A stretch of 64,000 nucleotides of DNA, taken from contig CAZWSX010000012.1 of NCBI GenBank assembly GCA_964636985.1, positions 1 to 64,000 of the forward strand, read 5' to 3'. Shown one piece after another: positions 9,348-18,000 of this stretch; the stretch's first letter is position 1, and every line of letters begins with the position of its first letter. This DNA comes from CAZWSX01 sp964636985 (GTDB lineage: Bacteria; Planctomycetota; Planctomycetia; Pirellulales; Pirellulaceae). A program made the position numbers and the translations under genes. The notes beneath the pieces are model-generated. The model saw only the letters and a list, made by a program, of their open reading frames with translations, searched no databases and was not told the origin of the DNA.

Positions 9348-10598
9348 CTAAGCCACACGGGCAAACACGTCGACCACCTTCACCCGGCAGGCATTCCAGG
9401 CGGGGATAAAGCTTCCCACTAGCGCGGTTCCGGCGCCGACGCCGATGCCCCACAGGATGGAGACTTCGGGAATACGAAACTTCGGGAAAAACGCGATCGG
9501 GAAGGGGATGCCTCCCATCACGTTGTTGACGAAGTAATAAATCAAGATCGCGGTGCCGGCGCTGGCGACAATGCCTACCAGCATCGCTTCGCCCATCACG
9601 ATCAACAGGATCTGCCACGGCTGAAAGCCGAGCACTTTCATGACGGCGAATTCCATCCGGCGTTCGCGGACGTTAAAGCCGATGGCGTTGGCCATCACGA
9701 GCGCCAGTGTTCCCAAGATCGCCGGACCCAGAATCCATTGCATCAGCCACAGGATCGGTTTGACTCCTTCCAAAAACGCCGCGATAGCGTTTGAGGCGGA
9801 CTCGACCTTGAGAGCCGGCTGCTTATAGAGGGGCGAGTTGGAGATCTGGTCCGAGACTTCGGTGAACGTATTGGTGTCTGGCACTTTGAGCCACACGAGA
9901 TTGAGAGACTTGTCCGCCAACGGGTGGGGCGCCCCGTTCTTGCCCGCGTACTGGTCGAGGAGCGCGGTGAAGTACGTTTTGTCGACGGCGGCGCTGGCAT
10001 CGTAACGGCCGCGGGGAAACATGCCGACGACTTCGACGTCCAATTCGATCCCGCGGTAGTTGAAGCTATAGAACGTGAACTTGTCGCCGATCTGCTTGCC
10101 AAGATCGCGCAGCCGGTCGTGGCCGAGGATGATCCCTTGGCGATTGCCTTTCAGCTTGTTCACGGTCTCGCGCCATTGCCGGGCTTCTTCGCCTTGCAGG
10201 TTGTCGAGGTCGTCCATCATGGTGACGAGCTTTTCGGGGTCGAGGGCGAAGCAAAACAGGCTGTTCTTGGTGGTCCGCATGGATGCTTCTTTGACGGTCG
10301 ATCCACCGATGAACGACCAGGTCATGGTGTCGTCCGGCTTGGTTCCCGAACCGTCGACCTTTCCTCCGTCGGCCAGCGACGACGCGTAGCTGGGAGGCAT
10401 TTGGCTGGGGATACTCCAGCGCTCGGTCACGATGGCTTTGAAATTTCTCGACTTCTCGGCCGTGGCGTTCTGCATGAAGTGCAAGATCGACCAGACGCAC
10501 GTCACCACCAACACGAGGATCGCCGTGGCGATCATGGTGAGCGACGTTCGCACCAAGCTGCGAAAGACGTTGTCGATGATGAGTCGTAAGAATCCCAT
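9348..10598 (-). CDS. ABC transporter permease, FtsX/MacB type (first permease)
   Basis: A 416-residue permease with one N-terminal helix ('TMIATAILVLVVTCVWSILH'), an extracytoplasmic MacB-PCD-like domain that includes 'IILGHDRLRDLGKQIGDKFTF', and three C-terminal membrane helices of the FtsX type. The coupling segment 'NVRERRMEFAVMKVLGF' is plain. It differs from the other permease in the operon, so the transporter is probably a heterodimer like LolC/LolE. It lies 25 nt after the ATPase gene and 29 nt before the second permease. Confidence 0.88.
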   Translation of the reverse strand: MGFLRLIIDNVFRSLVRTSLTMIATAILVLVVTCVWSILHFMQNATAEKSRNFKAIVTERWSIPSQMPPSYASSLADGGKVDGSGTKPDDTMTWSFIGGSTVKEASMRTTKNSLFCFALDPEKLVTMMDDLDNLQGEEARQWRETVNKLKGNRQGIILGHDRLRDLGKQIGDKFTFYSFNYRGIELDVEVVGMFPRGRYDASAAVDKTYFTALLDQYAGKNGAPHPLADKSLNLVWLKVPDTNTFTEVSDQISNSPLYKQPALKVESASNAIAAFLEGVKPILWLMQWILGPAILGTLALVMANAIGFNVRERRMEFAVMKVLGFQPWQILLIVMGEAMLVGIVASAGTAILIYYFVNNVMGGIPFPIAFFPKFRIPEVSILWGIGVGAGTALVGSFIPAWNACRVKVVDVFARVA

Positions 10599-10623
10599 GG
10601 ATGGGTTGCTCGGGATGGAATCG

Positions 10624-11328
10624 CTATTTGGCCGGCACGTAGGCCGAAATTTCTTTGACGAGCTTTCCCTTTTCCAGGTGCATGGTGCGGTCGGCCCGGT
10701 CTGCGGCTTTGGGATCGTGCGTGACCATCACAATGGTCTTTCGCAGCGACCGTTTCAATTCACCAAGGAGGTCGAGGATCTCGTCGGCGCTGCGGGCGTC
10801 GAGGTCACCCGTGGGCTCGTCGGCAACGATAATGGCCGGATCGGTCACGATTGCCCGAGCGATGCCGACGCGCTGCTGTTGACCGCCGGAAAGCTGCCCC
10901 GGCTTGTGATGCATCCGGTTCGACAGGCCGACGATTTCCAGCGCCGTGTTGACCTGCTGTTTCCGCTGCGCTGCCGACATGGGGAGGAGCAGCAACGGCA
11001 ACTCGACATTGCCGAACGCCGAGAGGACCGGCAGCAAGTGATAGAACTGAAACACGAAGCCGAGGTTGCGCGTCCGCCATGCGGCGAGCTGCCCTTCGTT
11101 CATTTGCGAGATGAGCTTGTCGCGAACATAAATCGACCCGCTCGAAGGGCGGTCGAGCCCGGCGATCAGATTGAGCAAGGTCGTCTTACCGGAGCCCGAT
11201 GGACCCATCAGGGCCATGAACTCCCCTTCGCCGACAGTCATTGAGAGGCCGTTGAGAACGTCGACGCGTTCGCCCCCGCGCGAGAAATACTTGTGGACAT
11301 CTTCGACCGTGACGCAGGCGTTACCCAT
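10624..11328 (-). CDS. ABC transporter ATP-binding protein, LolD/MacB type
   Basis: A 234-residue ATPase with complete motifs: Walker A GPSGSGKTT, Q-loop 'FVFQFYHLLP', signature LSGGQQQR, Walker B 'IIVADEPTGDLD' and the switch His in 'MVTHDPKAAD'. The 'DVLNGLSMTVGEGEFMALMG' start and 'TGDLD' are standard for the LolD/MacB/FtsE group that energises FtsX-type permeases. It sits between the adaptor gene (gap 71 nt) and the permeases (gap 25 nt) and is certainly the engine of this system. Confidence 0.94.
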   Translation of the reverse strand: MGNACVTVEDVHKYFSRGGERVDVLNGLSMTVGEGEFMALMGPSGSGKTTLLNLIAGLDRPSSGSIYVRDKLISQMNEGQLAAWRTRNLGFVFQFYHLLPVLSAFGNVELPLLLLPMSAAQRKQQVNTALEIVGLSNRMHHKPGQLSGGQQQRVGIARAIVTDPAIIVADEPTGDLDARSADEILDLLGELKRSLRKTIVMVTHDPKAADRADRTMHLEKGKLVKEISAYVPAK

Positions 11329-11399
11329 GATGCGGATTCAGAGAAAGAGAAATCGTCGATGGAAATTATCTTGTCTTGAGCGAAGATCAGATCCAGCGG

Positions 11400-12896
11400 C
11401 TATTTTTTGGATTTCATCCCGGCTGGCATGCGGCCAGGCACCACAGCCGCAAACGGATTGTCCACCTTCGACTCAGGGCCAGGTTCGAAGTATTGAACGT
11501 CATCCTCTAACTGCCGACGCGACGGCTTGCGAGAAACCTCGGTCGTTCTGGAACCTTCCGTGACATCGGGCGGCGCGAGGGGGCTGATGTCGCCGTAAAA
11601 ACGGACGATGGCGCTCATGTCGGGCTTGAGATAGGTTCCCTCTTCGCCCGGCGGAACGATCACTTTCACGCGTACCGACACGGACCCTTTGCCGCGGTCG
11701 GCGATCGGCATCTGTCGCGATACATATCCTTCGTAAGGACGCTTGGGGTAGGCGATGGTATTGATCGAGCAGCGTTGCCCGTCGAAGACTTTCGAAACGT
11801 CGCGTTCTTGCACGTCGAGTTCGACTTCGATGTCGGACAAGTCGGCCAGATCGCAAAGGCTGTAACTTCCTTGTTGGGCCAGTGGATTGACGACGTTTCC
11901 TTCCTCGGCGTTCTTTCGGAGAATGGTGCCGTTGCTGGGAGCGATGACTTCGCAATTCGCCAGCTTCCACTTTGCCTTCACCAGGTCGGCTTCGGCTTGC
12001 TTCTTTTGAGCCATCGCTGAGTCGCGCAGTTCCTGCCGCGGTCCGCGAGCCCACATCTGATAGGTCTGCTCGAGCCGGGCAATCCGCTTGCGCTGCGTTT
12101 CAACGTTCGACTGCTCGGTGTCGTACTGTTCGCGAGTGGCAACCTTCTTTTGATACAGTTCCTGGATGCGCTTCCAGGCGGACTCGTATTCGACGAGCTT
12201 GGCCTTGGCCTCTTCCACTTCCGCTTGGGCGCCTGCGATTTCCTCGGGGCGGGCGGCCTGCAGCTCTTCCCAGCGATGGTGAGCCTGGGCGACGGCGGCT
12301 TCGGCGCGGGCGACGTCGGCCTCGTATTCCGTTTTCTCTAGGACGGCCAGAACGTCCCCTTTGGTGACTCGCATTCCTTCTTCGATGTTTACCTTGATGA
12401 GCATCCCGGCGATCTTGGGGCTAATCAAGATGCGATGGACCGGCAGGATATAGCCTTTGGACTCGAGCACGGGGCTGCCCGCCTTGACCGCCGCGACGCG
12501 GGGCGTTGTTTCCGTTGTGGTTGGCTTGCCGGAGGCAGGCGTCGCCTGCTTGGACGCGGTTTTGGCGGGAGGAGCCGCCTCGGGTTGTTCGTTGACGGAG
12601 GGCTCTTCCTCGGTGGAACCGGCTTCGTCGCCGGCGTCGGACTTTTGTTTTGGCGCGGCCGAACTTTGGTTCGCCGCCAGCTTTTTCATGCCGCGATCGA
12701 TGCCGCGGTAGATCATCCACGCTCCCCCCAGCACGATCGCCGCAATCAAGCCGACGGCGATCAGGCGACCCGACGACATTCCTCCGCCCGACGAGGGAGA
12801 GTCTTGCAACTGCAACGAGCGAACTCGTTGTCGCAGCCGCTGTTGTTCGGGAGTGAGCGATTCTGCCGTTTCAGGTTCGGCGCTGGAGATACTCAT
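11400..12896 (-). CDS. HlyD/MacA-family periplasmic adaptor protein
   Basis: A 498-residue membrane-fusion protein, first gene of the ABC operon. One inner-membrane helix lies near residues 47-65 ('LIAVGLIAAIVLGGAWMIYRG'), followed by an acidic and proline/threonine-rich linker, a lipoyl half ('ISPKIAGMLIKVNIEEGMRV'), a long alpha-helical hairpin ('AEAAVAQAHHRWEELQAARP' onward), the second lipoyl half and a beta-barrel. It should bridge the ABC transporter to the outer part of the envelope. The C-terminal tail carries 'DDVQYFEPGPESK', a motif shared with the small lipoprotein at 13822-14058 and not usual in MacA/HlyD proteins. No TolC-like outer-membrane gene is seen in the window. Confidence 0.9.
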   Translation of the reverse strand: MSISSAEPETAESLTPEQQRLRQRVRSLQLQDSPSSGGGMSSGRLIAVGLIAAIVLGGAWMIYRGIDRGMKKLAANQSSAAPKQKSDAGDEAGSTEEEPSVNEQPEAAPPAKTASKQATPASGKPTTTETTPRVAAVKAGSPVLESKGYILPVHRILISPKIAGMLIKVNIEEGMRVTKGDVLAVLEKTEYEADVARAEAAVAQAHHRWEELQAARPEEIAGAQAEVEEAKAKLVEYESAWKRIQELYQKKVATREQYDTEQSNVETQRKRIARLEQTYQMWARGPRQELRDSAMAQKKQAEADLVKAKWKLANCEVIAPSNGTILRKNAEEGNVVNPLAQQGSYSLCDLADLSDIEVELDVQERDVSKVFDGQRCSINTIAYPKRPYEGYVSRQMPIADRGKGSVSVRVKVIVPPGEEGTYLKPDMSAIVRFYGDISPLAPPDVTEGSRTTEVSRKPSRRQLEDDVQYFEPGPESKVDNPFAAVVPGRMPAGMKSKK

Positions 12897-13126
12897 ACGA
12901 GTTCAAACAATCGGGTGAGAAGACCGTGAATTTTGGAACGATTCCGAACATCGCTCGCACACTTTCGCCGTCACCGCATTCTAGTTGAGTGGACAATCCG
13001 GCACATCCCGGATTCGCCCACTGGCAGAGGGGGGCGAGGCCCGGAAAACCGGGGCGTTTCAAATACCTTGGGACCAAGGCACGGGTTTCAATACCCGACT
13101 TTCGCAAGGGCTATTGGGAGCTGCCG

Positions 13127-13591
13127 TCAGTCGATGGCCGGGATCAGAAGGTCGTTTTTCCAGAAACGCCGCAGTTCGCGGACGATCGCCAATAGCCTGC
13201 GAACATCGACCGGCTTTTGCAAAAAGCCGTCGACCCCCAGCGCTTCGCACTGGTTGCGATGATCGACCTCGTCGCTGGCGGTCAAAACGACGACGGGGAT
13301 CGCCCTTAACTCGCTGTCGTCTTTGACCATCGCCAGAATCGAAAGACCGTCGATTTTGGGGAGCAGCAGATCGAGCAGGATCAGGTCGGGACGCGGGGCC
13401 CTAGCGAAGACTCCTTCGCGCCGGAGGAAGGCCATGGCTTCGGCTCCGTCGCGGACCATGGTCAGCCGGTGGACGATTCCGCTTTGCTTGAGCACCTCGA
13501 GCATGAAGCGGGAGTGAAGGATGTTGTCCTCAATGAGGAGGATCTCCATCGGCCGGCCGATGGCCTGCTTGTCGCGAATCGATTCCATCAT
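13127..13591 (-). CDS. Single-domain response regulator, Rcp1-like
   Basis: A 154-residue CheY-fold receiver without output domain. The acid pocket is 'LLIEDN', the phosphoacceptor Asp lies in 'LILLDLLLPKIDG', Thr in 'VVLTAS' and Lys in 'FLQKPVD', so all catalytic residues are kept. The long beta-3/alpha-3 region with 'FLRREGVFARAPRPD' is typical of Rcp1-type regulators that pair with phytochrome or hybrid kinases. No kinase gene lies nearby. The start at 13591 was chosen because GAGGT lies about 9 nt upstream. A GTG at 13654 would add 21 residues without an RBS. It lies upstream of the ABC operon on the same strand, 230 nt away. Confidence 0.85.
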   Translation of the reverse strand: MMESIRDKQAIGRPMEILLIEDNILHSRFMLEVLKQSGIVHRLTMVRDGAEAMAFLRREGVFARAPRPDLILLDLLLPKIDGLSILAMVKDDSELRAIPVVVLTASDEVDHRNQCEALGVDGFLQKPVDVRRLLAIVRELRRFWKNDLLIPAID

Positions 13592-13821
13592 GATCGGCGA
13601 CCTCAATAGGAGGTAGTTTTCGGCGTCACGAGAGACCGTAGGAGCGGCTAGCACCCATTGTATGGGAACGGCACGTTAAGAATCGGTTGGCGCCGGAAGA
13701 ATATGGTTCGCCATGCAGAAGTCGCGCAGACAAGCTTGTCCGCGCGCAGTTGGCCTGCTTTAGCACTCAGACGGCCGCAGCAACAAACTGCGACCGACGA
13801 ATTTCGCCGCAAAGGAATCGA

Positions 13822-14058
13822 CTATCGGCTGGCGGCTTCGACTTCGGCGCGATAGGCCTTGAGCGCGGCGGCTTCGTTCGTGAGTTTGAACTCGGAACCT
13901 GGCGCGAAGTACTGCACGTCGTCGTGCAAGTAATACGGGCTGGGCAGCGTTTGACCGTTCTCGACGATCTGGCAGCCCGTGGAGGCTGAAATCGCCAACA
14001 CCAGTCCCAATCCGCAAATCACGTTTCGCATACGATTGTCAACACAGCGAGTCTTCAT
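13822..14058 (-). CDS. Small lipoprotein with DDVQYFxPGxE motif
   Basis: A predicted 78-residue lipoprotein. The N-terminus contains a hydrophobic stretch 'VICGLGLVLAISAS' followed by TGC, a lipobox. The mature part is only about 50 residues: 'YYLHDDVQYFAPGSEFKL', then a charged helix. The same DDVQYF-x-PG-x-E-x-K motif occurs at the C-terminus of the ABC adaptor encoded at 11400-12896, 0.9 kb away on the same strand. A functional link, such as the lipoprotein being a partner or cargo of that transporter, is inference. ATG 14058 has GGAG about 10 nt upstream; ATG 14031 is an alternative giving a shorter signal peptide. Confidence 0.65.
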   Translation of the reverse strand: MKTRCVDNRMRNVICGLGLVLAISASTGCQIVENGQTLPSPYYLHDDVQYFAPGSEFKLTNEAAALKAYRAEVEAASR

Positions 14059-14304
14059 GACGGGACTGCTCCAAACGCAGGAACGACCATCCGAGGAAAC
14101 CGGGGCTCTGCCTTGAGCCGCCATCCATTGAGGCGGGCGTTCTCATAACGACCCCGCAGCTCACGATAGTTTCATCGTTACATTCGTTATCGACGGCAAA
14201 GTCCCCCAACTTTGACTTTTCCAGCAACACTTTCACCAAAAGGCGAAACCGGTCACAAATTCGCTGGAGCTTGCAATGCCGTCACGATGCGGGCCAGCGA
14301 TGTG

Positions 14305-15273
14305 CTATCGCTGGAGCGACACGCCTAGCACTCGTAGAGCCGAGGCGTTGGCGAGCAGGATTAACAGTCGGCTGAAGTCGACCGCGATCATCATTTCCGC
14401 GGGCAACGCCCCCGTGAACAAGCTAAGCAGCGCCACTTGAACTGCGCAAGTTGCGATGCCAGCAAAGGTGGCGACCACCAACTGGGCCTGCCCTTCTTCC
14501 CAAAGTCCCACCACCACCACGCCGAGTGGAAGGATGCACAGAATGGCGATATCGAACCACAAGAATGGGCTCAAACGCGTGGCGGCCAACCAGTCGACGG
14601 TGTTCCAGTCGATCTCGGGCAAAAAAGTGCGGATCAGTGCCAGCACCATCGCGATGGCCGTGGTCGCCAGCAGCACGTGGCCGATGCCGAAGCGAGGCAG
14701 ACTCACCGGCGGTTCGGGTGCGGGTTGTTGCTCGTTGTGTTGCGGTGGAACTTCTTTTTGCGGGGGAGCCTCGTTGAAATCGAAAACGTAGGCTTCTACC
14801 GGTACATGCCAGGGCACCTGCGAGATATCGGGAGCCAATCGCGGCGTGAAGGCAATCGTGCGGCGGCGACAGATGAGCCAGGCCGAAGTCACCAGGATCA
14901 TCGTATGGATCACCGATGCGAACATGATCTGAACGATCGTGTCCGTCGTGGCCTGGACGTCGACCCGGTTGACGACTCCATTGGCAATGATGCCCATGCC
15001 CGTCAACACAATGCCTAGAGGAATTCGAATCGAATAAGGCCCTGGCCCCAAGGTCATCAAGATTGCGCCGAGCGCCACTTCAGCGTCGGCCAAGCCAATC
15101 AGCCAGCACAGCCACGGATGCCGCAAGCTGTTGAACACGCGGTAGTGCATCAATGCGAGGCACACCACGCCGAGAATCGCGAGGTTGATCAGATACAACG
15201 CTACGAGCCACGCCCAGCGTGAGGTGGGTGTGTTGTCCGCCGATTCCACGCCCGACGTTTTGGCGAGTGGCAT
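14305..15273 (-). CDS. Hypothetical polytopic membrane protein
   Basis: A 322-residue protein with about eight hydrophobic segments in two groups of four, split by a soluble proline/glutamine-rich loop near residues 165-195 ('APPQKEVPPQHNEQQP'). The first group begins 'WAWLVALYLINLAILGVVCL'. No catalytic motif or known domain was recognised. Its neighbour at 15362-16504 (same strand, 88 nt upstream) is an M50 metalloprotease, so the two might be co-expressed. Confidence 0.7.
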   Translation of the reverse strand: MPLAKTSGVESADNTPTSRWAWLVALYLINLAILGVVCLALMHYRVFNSLRHPWLCWLIGLADAEVALGAILMTLGPGPYSIRIPLGIVLTGMGIIANGVVNRVDVQATTDTIVQIMFASVIHTMILVTSAWLICRRRTIAFTPRLAPDISQVPWHVPVEAYVFDFNEAPPQKEVPPQHNEQQPAPEPPVSLPRFGIGHVLLATTAIAMVLALIRTFLPEIDWNTVDWLAATRLSPFLWFDIAILCILPLGVVVVGLWEEGQAQLVVATFAGIATCAVQVALLSLFTGALPAEMMIAVDFSRLLILLANASALRVLGVSLQR

Positions 15274-15361
15274 GAGGCGAACCTTCCTGACAAAGCCGCG
15301 AGTTCATTTTCAGGACCGCGGCTTAAGAATCTTGAGAATCCGACGCGCCCCGATGATTCCG

Positions 15362-16504
15362 CTACGTTAATTTGGGAATCAGCGGCTGAAACGTGAAGCA
15401 AACAATGGGAATCGCCAGCGACGCCAAACCAAGCAGCGTTCGAAACCACCCGATTTTCATCCGGTCGTTCCGCGTGGGAGGATGCACGGGGCCGATCAGC
15501 AATACCAAGGTGATCATCACGCCCCAGTGGTAAGCGCCGGAAGAGATGCACGCTCCAATTGCCACCAGCAAAAATCCCCAGGCGACCCACTTTCCTTCGC
15601 GGCCGAATAGCCCGTGGATCACGTGCCCCCCGTCCAATTGGCTGACGGGCATCATATTCAGGCCGGTGACGAGCATCCCCACCCAACCCGCCATGAACCA
15701 TGGGTTGAGCTGATCGAGTCCGATGTCGGTTTGGGCTACGTATCCGTGTGGTCGTACGATCTGCAAGATCCACTGCGCGACCAACGGCAGACCAAGATGG
15801 AGTTCGCTTTGTGATGCCTTGGTGAAGTCGAGTCGCGTCAGTCCATAGATCAATGCGGGAAACGCGACAAACAATCCCGCGATGGGCCCGGCGATCCCGA
15901 TATCAAAAATCATTTTGCGGTCGGCACGACGTTGGTCGGTCATGATAACCGCACCGAGCGTGCCGATAGGGGTAATCGGAAACGGGATCACCATCGGAAA
16001 GCTGCTGGGGATGCCGTAAAGCTTGGCGGCGATGAAGTGCCCCATTTCGTGGAAGATAAGAAAGGCGATCACGAGTCCGGCGTACCAGAGGCCCGTTTGC
16101 CAGTTTTGAACCAGCGCGACCCGGACCTTGTGGAAGCACCCGTAGCCGAACCAACCGGGGCTGCCCCAGTTCAGATAGTCGTCAACGACAAGCCCCATGT
16201 ACCGCATGGGATTCCAGCCGAGCGATCCCACGAAAAACAGGGAGACGCAAGTGGTGAGAAATAAGGCGAGCGGAACGGCCCAGCGACGGAAGCGGGCCCA
16301 CTTGACGTGATTCGCAAGCAGCGCGGCCTGCGCCGCCTCGGAAAGCGCCAGCTCGACAGCGGCGTTATCGGTTGCGTTTTCGGTGGCTTGCAAGGTGAGG
16401 GCCGATGGTTGGGTAACAGGGACGCGACGGAAATTCCCGAAGGGAGACCTCGCCGCGCCTGGTGCGGCATGAACCGTCTGAACCCATTTTACCGCGAAAA
16501 ACAA
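15362..16504 (-). CDS. Site-2-protease family (M50) intramembrane zinc metalloprotease
   Basis: A 380-residue multi-pass membrane protein with the metal ligands of the M50 family: HEMGHFIAAK (HExxH) in one helix and 'SQLDGGHVIHGLFGREG' (LDGGH) in a later one, plus 'FPITPIGTLGAVI'. These enzymes cut transmembrane segments of anti-sigma factors and regulators. The family member with the 'HEMGHF' and 'LDGGH' pair but no PDZ insert is common in planctomycetes and plant chloroplasts (EGY-like). The annotated start is a TTG because an in-frame TAG lies two codons before it. The real start could be further inside, since the first 40 residues are poorly conserved-looking. Confidence 0.85.
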   Translation of the reverse strand: MFFAVKWVQTVHAAPGAARSPFGNFRRVPVTQPSALTLQATENATDNAAVELALSEAAQAALLANHVKWARFRRWAVPLALFLTTCVSLFFVGSLGWNPMRYMGLVVDDYLNWGSPGWFGYGCFHKVRVALVQNWQTGLWYAGLVIAFLIFHEMGHFIAAKLYGIPSSFPMVIPFPITPIGTLGAVIMTDQRRADRKMIFDIGIAGPIAGLFVAFPALIYGLTRLDFTKASQSELHLGLPLVAQWILQIVRPHGYVAQTDIGLDQLNPWFMAGWVGMLVTGLNMMPVSQLDGGHVIHGLFGREGKWVAWGFLLVAIGACISSGAYHWGVMITLVLLIGPVHPPTRNDRMKIGWFRTLLGLASLAIPIVCFTFQPLIPKLT

Positions 16505-16925
16505 GAACGGCTACGCGCGGGATCGCTGGCCTAGGTCTTGGAAAGTAATGGCCTGGAAATCTGGCAAAGCCGTTATGATCCGACGCTCCATCGCGGTGGC
16601 AGCAGCCAATCGCTGCGCGAACTCACCCCAGCAGCGGCCATTTGCCTTCGACGGCCAAATCGTCCTTCACTTCTCGCATTTCGCTTCCACGCTTTTGGTG
16701 AGGGGCTCGCGGTGGCCTGGACACGTCAGGCCGACGTCCCTGGTGAGCAGTCGCTTCATGGAGTCGCCGGCCGCCCCATAAACTAATAACGCACTACGAA
16801 TCAGGGGCGATTCGAACCAAACTGTGGGGACTAACGTATCGGCAAACTAGCGAACCTCCAGAATCGCCGCGTGACTTGCTTGATTAGAAAACAAAACGCG
16901 GGCGACAATCAAAGGAAGGACAACC
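16505..16925. other. Gene-free interval between divergent genes
   Basis: No convincing coding region in 421 nt. It must hold the promoters of the divergent M50 and DUF7873-like genes, but no clear -35/-10 or sigma-54 (-24/-12) pair was found. A short piece at 16808-16818 reads GGTTCGAATCGCC on the minus strand, like a tRNA T-loop but without a paired stem. AAGGAAGG just before 16926 is the RBS of the next gene. Confidence 0.5.
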
Positions 16926-17669
16926 ATGCCTAAACTGAACCAAATCAACGCCCTGGTCACGGGCCGCAAGAGCGAGACCGAAAAGGGAGTGACCGAACTC
17001 TATAAGCTGGTGCAGAAAGAATCGCTGTTCGACGGCCGCTCGCGAAACTACAAGCCCCACGACGAAGAAAACGGCGAGCGCTTGCCCGCTGAGACGCAGC
17101 GCGTGCAGCAAACGGTGAAGGATTTGACGGCTCAAGCCGCCGAGAAGTGGGCCGAGCTGTGGGATTTGACGTTCACACAAGACACGGCCAACCAGCAAGC
17201 GAAGGCCGACATCGTTGTGGACGAACGAACTTTGCTGTCGGGCGTTCCGGTAACCACGCTCCTCTTCTTGGAAAAGCAAGTCAACGACGTTGAGAGCTTT
17301 GTCTCGAAGTTGCCCACGCCTGACCCGGCCGAGGAATGGGAGCACGACGCCAGCACCGACTTGCTCAAGACTCGGCCGACGAATTCGGTGCGGACCAAGA
17401 AGATTCCGCGCAACCACGTGAAGGCCGAAGCGACCAAGGAGCATCCGGCGCAGGTGGAGGTTTACTACGAAGACGTACAGGTCGGTACTTGGACTCAGAT
17501 TCAATACACAGGCCGCATTACGGCGCAGCAAAAGAACGCCATCTTGGGGCGGATCAAGAAACTGAAGGACGCCATCAAGCTTGCCCGGGAACAAGCCAAC
17601 ATGATGGAAGTGGAAAAGCAAAAGCTCGGTGGAGAATTGCTGGCGTTTATTTTCGGAGGTACGAAATAG
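16926..17669 (+). CDS. Uncharacterised DUF7873-like protein upstream of tRNA-like array
   Basis: A 247-residue soluble protein beginning 'MPKLNQINALVTGRKSETEKG'-like sequence, with 'LFDGRSRNYKPHDEENGERLP', 'VPVTTLLFLEKQVNDVESFV', 'LPTPDPAEEW', 'HPAQVEVYYEDVQVGTW' and a helical end 'LGRIKKLKDAIKLAREQAN'. I recall this pattern from a widespread family of unknown function (DUF7873, from memory and unverified). It shows no signal peptide, membrane segment or known catalytic motif and appears mostly helical. AAGGAAGG gives a strong RBS for ATG 16926. Three tRNA-like elements begin only 29 nt after its stop, on the same strand, so they may share its transcript. A role in handling these RNAs is inference from position. 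Confidence 0.75.
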   Translation: MPKLNQINALVTGRKSETEKGVTELYKLVQKESLFDGRSRNYKPHDEENGERLPAETQRVQQTVKDLTAQAAEKWAELWDLTFTQDTANQQAKADIVVDERTLLSGVPVTTLLFLEKQVNDVESFVSKLPTPDPAEEWEHDASTDLLKTRPTNSVRTKKIPRNHVKAEATKEHPAQVEVYYEDVQVGTWTQIQYTGRITAQQKNAILGRIKKLKDAIKLAREQANMMEVEKQKLGGELLAFIFGGTK

Positions 17670-17698
17670 TCCTACCGGACGATATCATTACGAGACAC

Positions 17699-17779
17699 GA
17701 AGGCGTGTAAGTTCAGGCTCAGTTTTAAGATCAAAAACGACGTGCGGTGACAGTGCGGGTTCGATTCCCGCCCCCTTCA
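17699..17779 (+). ncRNA. tRNA-like element 1
   Basis: An 81-nt segment with tRNA architecture. Acceptor strand GAAGGCG (17699-17705) pairs with CCCCTTC (17772-17778) at six of seven positions, followed by a discriminator A. The T-arm is canonical: GCGGG stem, TTCGATT loop, CCCGC stem (17755-17771). The anticodon arm is GTTTT-AAGATCA-AAAAC (17722-17738) with GAT in the anticodon place, but A instead of the invariant U33. The D-arm region does not form a clear stem and the variable region is 16 nt. It is therefore a tRNA-like RNA or decayed tRNA rather than a working tRNA. No encoded CCA. Confidence 0.65.
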
Positions 17780-17780
17780 T

Positions 17781-17806
17781 AGGTCTTCGCTTTGGCGAAG
17801 CGGCCT
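17781..17806 (+). ncRNA. Hairpin between tRNA-like elements 1 and 2
   Basis: CTTCGC-TTTG-GCGAAG forms a 6-bp stem with flanking AGG/CCT pairing. It could be a processing site between RNA units; no T-run follows, so it is not a typical terminator. Confidence 0.4.
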
Positions 17807-17820
17807 TGAAGCAAATCGAA

Positions 17821-17958
17821 GGGGTAGCCCAATTGGTCGAGGCAGCCGCCGTCAAAACAGGTTGAAGTTATCACGCCAGGATGAGGATCGCTGTGGAGCG
17901 TGCGATCGAGGTTGCGGTTTCGTCGCGTCTGTATGCGGGTCCAACTCCCGCTCCCCCA
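17821..17958 (+). ncRNA. tRNA-like element 2 with inserted middle
   Basis: The 5' part GGGGTAGCCCAATTGGTCGA (17821-17840) plus GGCA has the D-arm layout of a tRNA, including the D-loop GG. The 3' part has a perfect T-arm, GCGGG-TCCAACT-CCCGC (17935-17951), and TCCCCC (17952-17957), which pairs with the opening GGGG, followed by discriminator-like A. Between them lie about 90 nt that do not form a normal anticodon stem. TCAAAA appears at the anticodon place, and a GATCGC/GCGATC hairpin (17886-17915) sits in the insert. A normal tRNA of 138 nt is excluded and the insert is too short for a group I intron. Confidence 0.6.
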
Positions 17959-18000
17959 GCTTTCGCGGGTCGATTTGTTCGACGCGCACAAAACACTACT

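Noticed and set aside
17699..17779. Element 1 as a functional tRNA-Ile(GAT)
   Set aside because: A at the place of invariant U33, no proper D-stem and a 16-nt variable region; kept only as tRNA-like.
17821..17958. Element 2 as a tRNA split by a group I intron
   Set aside because: The insert of about 90 nt is far too short for a group I intron and lacks its core.
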